Assembly: GCA_934518555.1 (NCBI GenBank)
Contig: CAKSXW010000062.1
Coordinates: 1 to 11,551, forward strand
DNA: 11,551 nucleotides
Source of the DNA: an uncultured Faecalibacterium sp.
GTDB lineage: Bacteria; Bacillota; Clostridia; Oscillospirales; Ruminococcaceae
Reading direction: 5' to 3'
The position numbers and the translations under genes are program-made. The notes beneath the pieces were generated by a model that had not been told where the DNA came from, searched no databases, and was given only the letters and a program-made list of their open reading frames with translations. The first letter of the stretch is position 1. Each line of letters begins with the position of its first letter. Shown here piece after piece: positions 1-6,014 of this stretch.

Positions 1-518
1 ACACTGGCCACCAGCAGAAAATACAGGGGCCGCTTGCTGTCACCCAGGGCACGCATCATGGCACTGGTCACATTATAAAGAAGGGTGAAGGGGATGCCCC
101 AGAAGATGGTACGGATGTAGATATCTGCAAGGTCGATGATGTTGGCCGGGGTGTTGGTCCACACCAGCACCGACCGGGTCAGGGCCACCGTGACCACCGT
201 CAGCACCACTGCAAAGGCTGCCGACAGCCACACGGTGTTGGCAGTGTAGCGGCGCATCTCGGCGTGGTCCCGGGCCCCGAAGGTCCAGGAAATGGGGATG
301 GAAAATCCGCAGGCAATGCCGTTGACAAAGCCCAGCACCAAGTAGTTCAGGCCGCCTACGCTGCCCACCGCTGCCAGGGCTTCCACCCCCACGAAGCGGC
401 CCACGATGATGGTATCTGCCAGGTTGTAGAACTGCTGGAACAAGCTGCCCAGCATCAGCGGCACTGCAAAAGCCAAAAGCAGTTTCAACGGACTGCCCTG
501 GGTCATATCCTTTGTCAT
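1..518 (-). CDS. MATE family efflux transporter, N-terminal part (cut by window edge)
   Basis: This is the first 172 codons of a multidrug and toxic compound extrusion (MATE) pump, an inner-membrane antiporter that exports organic cations or drugs using an Na+ or H+ gradient. The protein begins MTKDMTQGSPLKLLL. Residues about 31-50 (NLADTIIVGRFVG, then EALAAVG) match the conserved MATE segment usually written N-x-x-D-T-x-x-V-G-R-x-x-G. The stretch around 152-170 (NVTSAMMRALGDSKRPLYF) matches the second conserved block near the end of the N-terminal half. Several hydrophobic helices are visible. The ATG at 518 is chosen because GGAGG lies 7 nt upstream. The frame stays open upstream for 31 more codons, but that stretch forms the structured leader. 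The rest of the gene (typically about 450 residues in total) lies left of the window. Substrate cannot be told from sequence. Confidence 0.93.
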   Translation of the reverse strand, partial: MTKDMTQGSPLKLLLAFAVPLMLGSLFQQFYNLADTIIVGRFVGVEALAAVGSVGGLNYLVLGFVNGIACGFSIPISWTFGARDHAEMRRYTANTVWLSAAFAVVLTVVTVALTRSVLVWTNTPANIIDLADIYIRTIFWGIPFTLLYNVTSAMMRALGDSKRPLYFLLVAS

Positions 519-525
519 AAAGCAT

Positions 526-551
526 CCTCCTGCCTGCGCTGCCCTGCAGGC
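526..551 (-). promoter_or_regulatory. Alternative fold near the MATE Shine-Dalgarno site
   Basis: On the minus strand GCCTGC (551-546) can pair with GCAGGC (537-532), leaving the AGGAGG ribosome site (531-526) free next to the stem. The same region also holds GGCAGGA (534-528), an exact complement of TCCTGCC in the 5' arm of the upstream terminator-like hairpin (595-589). That second pairing would cover part of the ribosome site. The folds exclude one another, as in leader-controlled genes. This is inference from base complementarity only. Confidence 0.35.
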
Positions 552-567
552 CCCATTTTTTGCCGTG

Positions 568-599
568 AAAAACGCCCTGCCGACAAGTGGCAGGACGTT
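568..599 (-). terminator. Terminator-like hairpin inside the MATE leader (candidate attenuator)
   Basis: Read on the minus strand, AACGTCCTGCC (599-589) pairs with GGCAGGGCGTT (581-571) around a 7-nt loop. This gives an 11-bp stem with one G-U pair, ending in a run of five T (572-568). It has the form of an intrinsic terminator but lies between the promoter and the start codon of the same gene, beginning about 13 nt into the transcript. An attenuator is the natural reading. The controlling signal is not visible. Confidence 0.55.
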
Positions 600-618
600 G
601 TGTACATTCATGAATGGT

Positions 619-647
619 ATTATAGCGAAGCAACGTTCTCTTGGCAA
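619..647 (-). promoter_or_regulatory. Sigma-A promoter for the MATE gene
   Basis: On the minus strand a TTGCCA -35 box (642-647) is followed by a 17-bp spacer and a perfect TATAAT -10 box (619-624). Transcription should start near 612, giving a leader of about 94 nt before the MATE start codon. The promoter lies just downstream of the ABC ATPase gene, so this gene has its own start even though it runs in the same direction as the ABC operon. Confidence 0.8.
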
Positions 648-702
648 GATTTGCATTGCATCAACATTTCTGGTTTTTGGGCCAAAGAATTGGTGATTTT
701 GC

Positions 703-1485
703 TTACTCGCTGTAGTGGGCCAGGAACTGCCGGGTCCGCTCCTCCCGAGGGTGCTGGATCAGCTGCCGGGCCGGGCCCTCCTCCACCACCACGCCGCCGT
801 CCATGAACAGGATACGGTCTGCCACATCCCGGGCAAAGTTCATCTCGTGGGTCACGATGATCATGGTGGTCTTGCGGTCTGCCAGGTCCCGCAGCACCCG
901 CAGCACCTCCCCGGTCAGCTCCGGGTCCAGGGCACTGGTGGGCTCGTCAAAGCAGAGGATGTCCGGGTGCAGGGCCAGGGCCCGGGCAATGGCCACTCGC
1001 TGCTGCTGACCGCCGGAAAGCTGATGAGGGTAGTGGTTTGCCCGTTCCGACAGGCCCATCTGGGCCAGAAGCTCCTGAGCCTGCTGCTCCAGCTGCTGGT
1101 GGATGGCTTTTTTGTTGGCCTTGTAGTCCGGCCGCTCCTTGGCCAGCAGCTCCCCTGCCAGCATCACGTTCTGCAATGCGGTATACTGGGGGAAAAGGTT
1201 GAAGTTCTGGAACACCAGACCAAAGTGCAGCCGCTTTTTGCGGATCTCGCTTTCCCTCTGGGTGGCAGGGTCGGCGGCATCCCACATGGTCTCGCCGTTG
1301 ACCCGGATGACCCCGGTGTCCGGCCGCTCCAAAAAGTTCAGGCACCGCAGCAGGGTGGTCTTGCCGGAACCGGAGGAACCGATGATGGCCAGGGCCTCCC
1401 CCTGTTCCAGGGTCAGGGAAATATCCTTTAAAACGTGGGTCTCTCCGAAATCCTTGCCGATGCCGGAAGCTTCCAATAATGCCAT
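703..1485 (-). CDS. Polar amino acid ABC transporter ATP-binding protein (GlnQ/HisP type)
   Basis: This 260-residue cytoplasmic ATPase would drive the amino acid importer encoded by the two genes upstream. All ABC landmarks are visible: Walker A GSSGSGKT (36-43), Q-loop glutamine 93 in VFQNFNLFP, signature LSGGQQQR (156-163), Walker B ILCFDE (176-181) with catalytic E181, D-loop SALD (184-187) and switch histidine 213 in IVTHEM. Length and these motif variants fit the polar amino acid subfamily. The ATG at 1485 has AGGAGG 9 nt upstream. That ribosome site overlaps the permease stop codon (1500-1502), which leaves only 14 nt between the genes and suggests coupled translation. It is the last gene of the operon. 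I see no convincing terminator after its TAA, so some read-through toward the MATE gene is possible. The exact substrate is unknown. Confidence 0.95.
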   Translation of the reverse strand: MALLEASGIGKDFGETHVLKDISLTLEQGEALAIIGSSGSGKTTLLRCLNFLERPDTGVIRVNGETMWDAADPATQRESEIRKKRLHFGLVFQNFNLFPQYTALQNVMLAGELLAKERPDYKANKKAIHQQLEQQAQELLAQMGLSERANHYPHQLSGGQQQRVAIARALALHPDILCFDEPTSALDPELTGEVLRVLRDLADRKTTMIIVTHEMNFARDVADRILFMDGGVVVEEGPARQLIQHPREERTRQFLAHYSE

Positions 1486-1499
1486 GATTCAAAACCTCC

Positions 1500-2171
1500 T
1501 CAGCAGCGGAAATAGTCCAGCTTTTTCTCCAGCCAGCCAAACAGCAGGGTGAGTGCCCCCACGAACACCAGGAAGAAGATGGCGGTGGAGAACAGCGGCC
1601 AGATCAGGCCTTTGGCACTGTACTCCTTGGCCATCATGATGATCTCCTTGTTGGCGATGGTATTGGCCAGAGAGGTATCCTTCACCAGGGTGATGATCTC
1701 GTTGCCCATGGGGGGCAAAATGCGCTTGACTACCTGCAGCAGCGTCACTTTAAAAAAGATCTGGGTCTTGGTCATGCCCAGCACCTGACCGGCCTCGGTC
1801 TGGCCCTTGGGCACCGCCTCGATGCCGCCCCGGTAGATCTCGGAAAAATAGCAGGCGTAGTTGATGGCAAAGGCCACCACCGCCGCCACCATGCGGCCGC
1901 CGGAGCCGGAGGGCCAGGGGTTCGTCATGCCCAGCAGGCCCGGGCCCAGGTAGATGACGATGATCTGCAGCATCAGGGGGGTGCCCCGGATGACCCAGAC
2001 AAAGGTCTTGACCGCCCCGGCCAGCACCTTGCAGCGGCTCATGGAGCCAAAGGACACCACCAGCCCCAGGGGCAAAGCAAACAGCAGCGTAAGAGCAAAC
2101 AGCTCACAGTTCAGCAGGAATGCGCCGGAAAGGCGCCCAAGGATCACAGACACAAGCACACACCCATCCAT
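1500..2171 (-). CDS. Polar amino acid ABC transporter permease (HisM/GlnP type)
   Basis: This 223-residue membrane subunit forms the translocation channel, probably as a homodimer because only one permease gene is present. Hydrophobic segments lie at about 18-40, 53-80, 95-110 and 185-212. The family motif IRGTPLMLQ is at 61-69. The EAA loop that docks the ATPase (EAGQVLGM, 126-133) is followed by KDTSLAN (164-170), a hallmark of amino acid permeases. The ATG at 2171 is preceded only by AAAAAAG, a weak ribosome site. GTG codons a few positions downstream are possible alternative starts, so the first seven or so residues (MDGCVLV) are uncertain. The gene starts 36 nt after the binding-protein stop codon, with a small hairpin in the gap. 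The ATPase follows after 14 nt. Confidence 0.93.
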   Translation of the reverse strand: MDGCVLVSVILGRLSGAFLLNCELFALTLLFALPLGLVVSFGSMSRCKVLAGAVKTFVWVIRGTPLMLQIIVIYLGPGLLGMTNPWPSGSGGRMVAAVVAFAINYACYFSEIYRGGIEAVPKGQTEAGQVLGMTKTQIFFKVTLLQVVKRILPPMGNEIITLVKDTSLANTIANKEIIMMAKEYSAKGLIWPLFSTAIFFLVFVGALTLLFGWLEKKLDYFRC

Positions 2172-2182
2172 CTTTTTTGGTT

Positions 2183-2197
2183 TCCGCCGAAAGCGGA
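2183..2197 (-). promoter_or_regulatory. Intercistronic hairpin between binding protein and permease
   Basis: TCCGC (2197-2193 on the minus strand) pairs with GCGGA (2187-2183) around a 5-nt loop, within 15 nt of the binding-protein stop codon. It lacks a U-tract and is too short for a terminator. A small stem here could protect the upstream mRNA so that the binding protein is made in excess over the permease, as is usual for such operons. That role is inference. Confidence 0.35.
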
Positions 2198-2207
2198 GCG
2201 ATCAGGA

Positions 2208-3035
2208 TCAGTCCGCCAGGGCCAGGTCGTACTTGTCGGCCAGGGCCTCCATGGTGCCGTCGCCCTTCAGCTGGTCAAAGGCGGCATCCACAGCAGCGGC
2301 GGCATCACTGCCCTTGCGGAAGGCCACGCCGTACTCCTCAGCGTTCAGCTCCTCCACGATCTTCAGGTTGGCGTAGTCGGTACCGTCGCCGATCATGGCG
2401 TTGGCCAGGGTCAGGTCCAGCACAGCGGCGTCGGCGGTGCCGGCAGCCACTTCCATGAGGCAATCGGTCTGCACGCTCTTGGCAATGTAATCTGCCTTGG
2501 CCAGGTTCTCATCCCCCTGGATGGCAGCCTCACCTGCAGAGCCAGCCTCGGCCACCAGGGTCTTATCTGCCAGGTCTGCGGTAGAGGTGTAGGCGGTGCC
2601 TTCCTTTACCACCACCACCTGTGCGTTTTTGGCGTAGGCCTTGGTGGTGGCCGTGTTGGCCTTGATGTCATCGGTGAGGGTCATGCCGTTCCAGATGCAG
2701 TCGATGCTCTTGGCATCCAGCTCCACCACCTTGGTGTCCCAGTTGATCTCTACGAACTCCGGTTCCACCCCCAGCTTTGCACACACGGCGGTGGCCAGCT
2801 CGGTATCAAAGCCCGTAAAGTTGCCCTCGGCGTCGGTGTAGTTCATGGGCTCGTAAACGGTATAGCCAATGACCATTTTCCCTTTGCCCTTGATATAGTC
2901 CAGGTCGCTGCCTGCTGCGGTGCTGCCGGAAGCAGCAGAGGAAGCAGTGGCAGAGGTGGATGCACCACCGCAGGCGGCCAGGCTCAGGGCCAGCGCACCG
3001 GCCAGGAATGCGGATGCCAGACGTTTCATCTTCAT
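2208..3035 (-). CDS. Amino acid ABC transporter substrate-binding lipoprotein
   Basis: This 275-residue extracellular lipoprotein would capture the substrate and deliver it to the permease. The N-terminus has a lysine/arginine-containing n-region, a hydrophobic core (residues 6-20) and the lipobox LSLAAC, making C22 the lipidated cysteine. A flexible Ser/Ala/Thr/Gly linker covers about 23-43. The periplasmic-binding-protein type II fold then follows (MVIGYTVYEPMNYTDAEGNF at 54-73, then FDTELATAV). The ATG at 3035 is chosen because GGAGG lies 8 nt upstream. An upstream in-frame TTG (3053) would overlap that ribosome site. Where HisJ- and GlnH-like proteins usually carry an arginine that grips the substrate carboxylate (T-x-E-R), this protein has TDDIK (121-125). 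Substrate is therefore uncertain: an amino acid or a related small polar compound. It is the first and probably most highly expressed gene of the operon. Confidence 0.93.
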   Translation of the reverse strand: MKMKRLASAFLAGALALSLAACGGASTSATASSAASGSTAAGSDLDYIKGKGKMVIGYTVYEPMNYTDAEGNFTGFDTELATAVCAKLGVEPEFVEINWDTKVVELDAKSIDCIWNGMTLTDDIKANTATTKAYAKNAQVVVVKEGTAYTSTADLADKTLVAEAGSAGEAAIQGDENLAKADYIAKSVQTDCLMEVAAGTADAAVLDLTLANAMIGDGTDYANLKIVEELNAEEYGVAFRKGSDAAAAVDAAFDQLKGDGTMEALADKYDLALAD

Positions 3036-3081
3036 AACAGGTTCCTCCCTCAAATAGTTCCCAATGTATTTTCCCTCTTGT

Positions 3082-3111
3082 TTTACCGCTCTGCTGTGCT
3101 AAAGCGGTAAA
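3082..3111. promoter_or_regulatory. 9-bp inverted repeat in the ABC operon leader (operator or RNA hairpin)
   Basis: TTTACCGCT (3082-3090) and AGCGGTAAA (3103-3111) are perfect inverted copies separated by 12 bp. The repeat begins a few bases after the predicted transcription start. It could be a repressor operator or, as RNA, a leader hairpin. It does not match the ArgR or TnrA/GlnR consensus that I know. Confidence 0.5.
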
Positions 3112-3121
3112 CTGTGGCTAT

Positions 3122-3150
3122 AGAATAGCGCATTTGACGCCGTTTGGCAA
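3122..3150 (-). promoter_or_regulatory. Sigma-A promoter for the amino acid ABC operon
   Basis: On the minus strand TTGCCA (3145-3150) and TATTCT (3122-3127) are separated by 17 bp. The start would be near 3115, leaving a leader of about 80 nt before the lipoprotein gene. The promoter sits between two inverted repeats, one abutting the -35 box on its upstream side and one in the first bases of the transcript. Confidence 0.75.
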
Positions 3151-3188
3151 GCAAAAAACGGGATTTCTCCCAAAATACTGTTTTTTGC
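3151..3188. promoter_or_regulatory. A-tract inverted repeat directly upstream of the ABC operon -35 box
   Basis: GCAAAAAAC (3151-3159) and GTTTTTTGC (3180-3188) are perfect inverted copies 20 bp apart. The first copy abuts the -35 box (3145-3150). Phased A/T tracts here could act as an UP element, a bend or an activator site. Function is inferred from position only. Confidence 0.35.
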
Positions 3189-3222
3189 CCTGTAAGAGCC
3201 GCCAGCTTTCGTGCATTCTACC

Positions 3223-3252
3223 AAAAAAGACCGCTGCACAAGGCAGCGGTCT
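3223..3252 (-). terminator. Intrinsic terminator after cardiolipin synthase
   Basis: Read on the minus strand, AGACCGCTGC (3252-3243) pairs perfectly with GCAGCGGTCT (3237-3228) around a 5-nt loop, followed by a run of T down to 3223. It lies about 36 bp after the cardiolipin synthase stop codon and insulates the ABC operon promoter region downstream. Confidence 0.92.
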
Positions 3253-3288
3253 CCATCTCTTCCGCAGTGGGAAGGGGTTCATGGTCCA

Positions 3289-4821
3289 TTACATCAAGGG
3301 GCTCAGCAGCCGGAGCACGCTGTCCAGCAGGGTGCCCGGCAGGTTGGTGCGGCAGTCCGACACCTGCACCTCCCGGCACTGGGGCAGCGTGGTCAGAACG
3401 TCATCCCGCAGCACCGGCACCTGACTGTTGTGCTGCAGCAGCACACCGCACTCAAAGTGCAAAAACATACTGCGGTAATCCATGTTGATGCTGCCCACCA
3501 CGGCGGCCCGGTCATCACTGACCCAGCACTTGGCGTGAAGGAAGCCCGGGGTGTACTCGTAGATCCGCACCCCGGCTCGCAGCAGAGGCAGGTAGTAGGA
3601 GCGGCTCAGCCGGAACACCAGCTTTTTATCCGGGATCCCCGGCAGCACCAGCCGCACATCCACCCCACGCTTGGCGGCATTTTTCAAAGCGTCCAGCATC
3701 TCCTCGCCCAGTGCCAGGTAGGGCGTGTAGATATACACATACCGATGAGCCTGGGCCAGAAGGTTCAGATAGACGGTCTCTGCCACCGGCTCCTCGTCCA
3801 GAGGGCTGTCCCCGTAGGGCTGCACTACTCCATCCTCCACCGGGATGGGGCTGTGCTGGGGCCGGAAGGCACTGTAGTCTGTCTCACTGGGGCGGAAGGC
3901 GTTCCAGAAATTCAGGAACATGACGGTAAAATTCCAGGCGGCATCTCCTTCCAGCCGCAGGGCAGCATCCTTCCAGTATCCAAAACGCTGCTGGGCGTTG
4001 ATATATTCATCTGCCAGGTTCACGCCGCCGGTATACGCCACTCGCCCGTCAATGACCACGATCTTGCGGTGATCCCGGTGGTTCATTACCAGGGACAGCA
4101 CCGGCACCACCGGGTTGAAGGGGATGCACCGGATGTGGGCCCGTTCCATGCGGACCACAAAATCCGACGGCAGACCCAGCAGGCAGCCGAAATCATCGTA
4201 GATCAGCCGCACATCCACCCCTTGGGCCGCCTTGCGCCGTAGGATGGCCTCGACGCCGTCCCACATGACCCCGGTGTGCAGGATGAAAAATTCCAGAAAG
4301 ATGGTGTGCTCTGCCCGTTCCAGATCCTTCAGCAGGCAGGGATACATGGCCTCGCCGCTGGCAAAATACTGGGCCCCGGTGTTCCGCCAGGCCGGATAGG
4401 GGCCATAGCGTTCCAGGTACCGGCTCATGCCCCGCCCCCCGGTATCCAGCAGGTCCGTCTGCCCCGGCTGCTGGGCCATATCGGCCCGGTGGGCCTGTTC
4501 CACTGCCTGCAGCTTTACTCGCAGCCGTTTAGCAGGCCGCTTGTTGCCAAAGGCCAGGTACAAAGCCCCACCCAGCAGGGGCAGTGCTCCAATCAGCACG
4601 ATCCAGACGATCTTATAGGCACTGTTCTCGTCCTTCCGCACCAGATACAACACGATGGCCAGACTCAGCAGCCGCAGGGCGGTGTTTACCCACACCCGGC
4701 CTGTGGTCAGCGAAAAAAAGGCCCACAGCAGCCAGGCCACCTGCAATGCCACCAGCACCACCGTAATGGTGACCCGGTTCAGCACCCGGCTGAAAAAACG
4801 AATGATCGGAAGTCTGAACAT
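3289..4821 (-). CDS. cls: Cardiolipin synthase (phospholipase D superfamily)
   Basis: This 510-residue membrane enzyme joins two phosphatidylglycerol molecules into cardiolipin and releases glycerol. The N-terminus has two or three hydrophobic helices (about 17-38, 47-62 and 69-91), as in the PLDc_N region of bacterial Cls. Both catalytic HKD motifs are intact: H251-x-K253-x4-D258 (HRKIVVID) followed by GG, and H429-x-K431-x4-D436 (HAKCWVSD) followed by GS and N446. Length matches the family (about 480-510). The ATG at 4821 is chosen because it has AAGGGGG 6 nt upstream and starts a typical amphipathic Cls N-terminus (MFRLPIIRFF). The frame stays open for 66 codons further upstream, but that stretch contains this gene's promoter and the preceding terminator. 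It is transcribed alone, with its own promoter and terminator. A related phosphatidyltransferase is possible but less likely. Confidence 0.95.
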   Translation of the reverse strand: MFRLPIIRFFSRVLNRVTITVVLVALQVAWLLWAFFSLTTGRVWVNTALRLLSLAIVLYLVRKDENSAYKIVWIVLIGALPLLGGALYLAFGNKRPAKRLRVKLQAVEQAHRADMAQQPGQTDLLDTGGRGMSRYLERYGPYPAWRNTGAQYFASGEAMYPCLLKDLERAEHTIFLEFFILHTGVMWDGVEAILRRKAAQGVDVRLIYDDFGCLLGLPSDFVVRMERAHIRCIPFNPVVPVLSLVMNHRDHRKIVVIDGRVAYTGGVNLADEYINAQQRFGYWKDAALRLEGDAAWNFTVMFLNFWNAFRPSETDYSAFRPQHSPIPVEDGVVQPYGDSPLDEEPVAETVYLNLLAQAHRYVYIYTPYLALGEEMLDALKNAAKRGVDVRLVLPGIPDKKLVFRLSRSYYLPLLRAGVRIYEYTPGFLHAKCWVSDDRAAVVGSINMDYRSMFLHFECGVLLQHNSQVPVLRDDVLTTLPQCREVQVSDCRTNLPGTLLDSVLRLLSPLM

Positions 4822-4862
4822 GATACGCCCCCTTCCCGGTGTTTCCCTTTTTAATATGTGCC

Positions 4863-4891
4863 AGTATACCGCCATTTTGCAAAAGATGCAA
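4863..4891 (-). promoter_or_regulatory. Sigma-A promoter for cardiolipin synthase
   Basis: On the minus strand TTGCAT (4886-4891) and TATACT (4863-4868) are separated by 17 bp. The start would be near 4856, about 35 nt before the start codon. The promoter begins less than 20 bp after the DegV terminator stem. Confidence 0.75.
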
Positions 4892-4907
4892 GAACTCCGG
4901 GCAGCAC

Positions 4908-4940
4908 AAAGGGGCTGCCGTGAACCGCACGACAGCCCCT
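4908..4940 (-). terminator. Probable terminator after the DegV gene (weak T-tract)
   Basis: On the minus strand AGGGGCTGTCGTG (4940-4928) pairs with CACGGCAGCCCCT (4922-4910) around a 5-nt loop: 13 bp with one G-U pair. Only three T follow, so the stem is strong but the tail is poor. It lies 20 bp after the degV stop codon and just before the cls promoter. Partial read-through into cls is possible. Confidence 0.65.
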
Positions 4941-4960
4941 GCAGGTTTCTTATCCGTTTC

Positions 4961-5809
4961 TTAAAGGGCAGGTGCGTCCCCGTCCTCATAGCCCACCATG
5001 AGGCCGCCGAACTCCGCATAATAGCTGCACAGGCCGCCGCAAGCGCCTACCTCTACCTGGGCCCCAGGGAATACAGCCTTGATCATGTGCTTCAGCCGCT
5101 CGGCAGCGGCAGCGTTGCAGCAGTGGTCGATGCGGACTCTGCCATTGGTAAAGCCCCGGGCCTTCATTTCCAGCACCATCCGCTCCAGGGCACCGTGCTC
5201 GCCCCGGGTCTTGCACAGGACATCCAGCTCGCCGCTCTCGCTGGCCCGGCCAATGACCCGAATACCCAGCATACGGGCCACAGCAGCCACAGCAGGCTTT
5301 ACACGGCCGTTGCGGGCCAGGTTGGCCAGGGATTCCAGGGCAAACAGCAGATGGGTGTGCTGCTGGTAGGCCTGGATCTTCTCACATACAGTATCAAAAG
5401 GAGTATCGGCCTTGATCAAGGCAGCCAGACGCTCTGCCAGCAGCCGGGATTCTGCACCGGTGGACAGGCTGTCCAGCACAAACACCCGGGCCCCGGTGTG
5501 GACCTGGCAATATTCCTCGCCAGCCAGCCGGGCAGCATTGCAGCTACCGGACAGGGTGCCGGTAATGGTCACAACGTATACTTCATCGGCTCCCTCGTAG
5601 GCGGCCAGCCAGTCTGCCACATTGGGGCAGGAGGTGCTGGTGCGGCCCTTATAGGTCCGCAGCATTTCTGCCAGGGCAGGGGCGTCCAGCTCTGCGGTGT
5701 CCAGGTACTCCTGGTCATCGGTCAGGATCTTCAGCGGCACACAGGCAAACTCCACCCCGGGAAGGGTGTACAGGTTGGCAGAGGAATCCACAACGATCTT
5801 GGTTTTCAT
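4961..5809 (-). CDS. DegV family fatty-acid-binding protein
   Basis: DegV/FakB proteins bind a fatty acid and present it to fatty acid kinase FakA, which phosphorylates it for phospholipid synthesis. No fakA is in this window. The 282-residue product has the usual DegV signatures: VVDSSANL (6-13), TSCPN (59-63) with the Thr-Ser pair that contacts the lipid carboxylate, VTITGTLSGS (80-89), VLDSLSTG (111-118) and LARNGRV (164-170). The C-terminal block GACGGLCSYYAEFGG (255-269) departs from the His-containing GPG motif common in well-studied FakB proteins, so lipid preference may differ. The ATG at 5809 is preferred because AGGGAG lies 9 nt upstream. The ATG three codons earlier abuts the ribosome site. 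The leader carries a 6-bp GC hairpin (5838-5855). Monocistronic and cytoplasmic. Confidence 0.93.
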   Translation of the reverse strand: MKTKIVVDSSANLYTLPGVEFACVPLKILTDDQEYLDTAELDAPALAEMLRTYKGRTSTSCPNVADWLAAYEGADEVYVVTITGTLSGSCNAARLAGEEYCQVHTGARVFVLDSLSTGAESRLLAERLAALIKADTPFDTVCEKIQAYQQHTHLLFALESLANLARNGRVKPAVAAVARMLGIRVIGRASESGELDVLCKTRGEHGALERMVLEMKARGFTNGRVRIDHCCNAAAAERLKHMIKAVFPGAQVEVGACGGLCSYYAEFGGLMVGYEDGDAPAL

Positions 5810-5879
5810 AACAGACATCTCCCTGTTTTTATGGTGGCCCGGCAGCGCCGCCGGGGATCTTCTTCGGTTCATCGGAGAC

Positions 5880-5908
5880 ATCATATCAGTTTTTCAAAAC
5901 CCTGTCAA
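5880..5908 (-). promoter_or_regulatory. Near-consensus sigma-A promoter for degV
   Basis: On the minus strand a perfect TTGACA (5903-5908) and TATGAT (5880-5885) are separated by 17 bp. The start would be near 5873, giving a leader of about 65 nt. It points away from the DUF1836 promoter. The two -35 boxes are 39 bp apart across an AT-rich stretch. Confidence 0.85.
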
Positions 5909-5947
5909 GATATTTCGTAAATTCTTAAAAAAGTTTTCGATTTCCTG

Positions 5948-5976
5948 TTGACCCGTTTTCCAGTTTGTGGTATCCT
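5948..5976 (+). promoter_or_regulatory. Sigma-A promoter for the DUF1836 gene
   Basis: TTGACC (5948-5953), a 17-bp spacer and TATCCT (5971-5976) lie on the plus strand. The start would be near 5983, about 32 nt before the start codon. Divergent from the degV promoter. Confidence 0.8.
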
Positions 5977-6014
5977 ACCAAATGTAAGACCCGAAACTCC
6001 AAGGAGGTGCCCCC

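Noticed and set aside
73..633. 186-codon open frame on the minus strand over the MATE region
   Set aside because: It is a shifted frame of the MATE gene, rich in Gly, His, Pro and Arg, with no family resemblance. The true MATE frame runs from 518 off the left edge with a ribosome site and clear motifs.
648..702. Possible terminator after the ABC ATPase gene
   Set aside because: Only a bulged 6-bp stem (TTCT..GG with CCAGAA) without a T-tract can be drawn, so no terminator is called.
3160..3185. Short GGGA-GAAA-TCCC stem followed by T-tract on the minus strand
   Set aside because: Only 4 bp, and the strong terminator at 3223-3252 already ends the cls transcript. The T-tract is better explained as part of the dyad upstream of the ABC promoter.
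3211..4242. 343-codon plus-strand open frame opposite cardiolipin synthase
   Set aside because: Antisense shadow caused by high GC. Its product is rich in His, Gln and Pro, lacks a ribosome site and any domain, and the minus strand has both HKD motifs.
4822..5019. 66-codon N-terminal extension of cardiolipin synthase
   Set aside because: The open frame continues upstream by chance, but the stretch contains the cls promoter and the degV terminator. The ATG at 4821 has the ribosome site and starts the normal Cls N-terminus.
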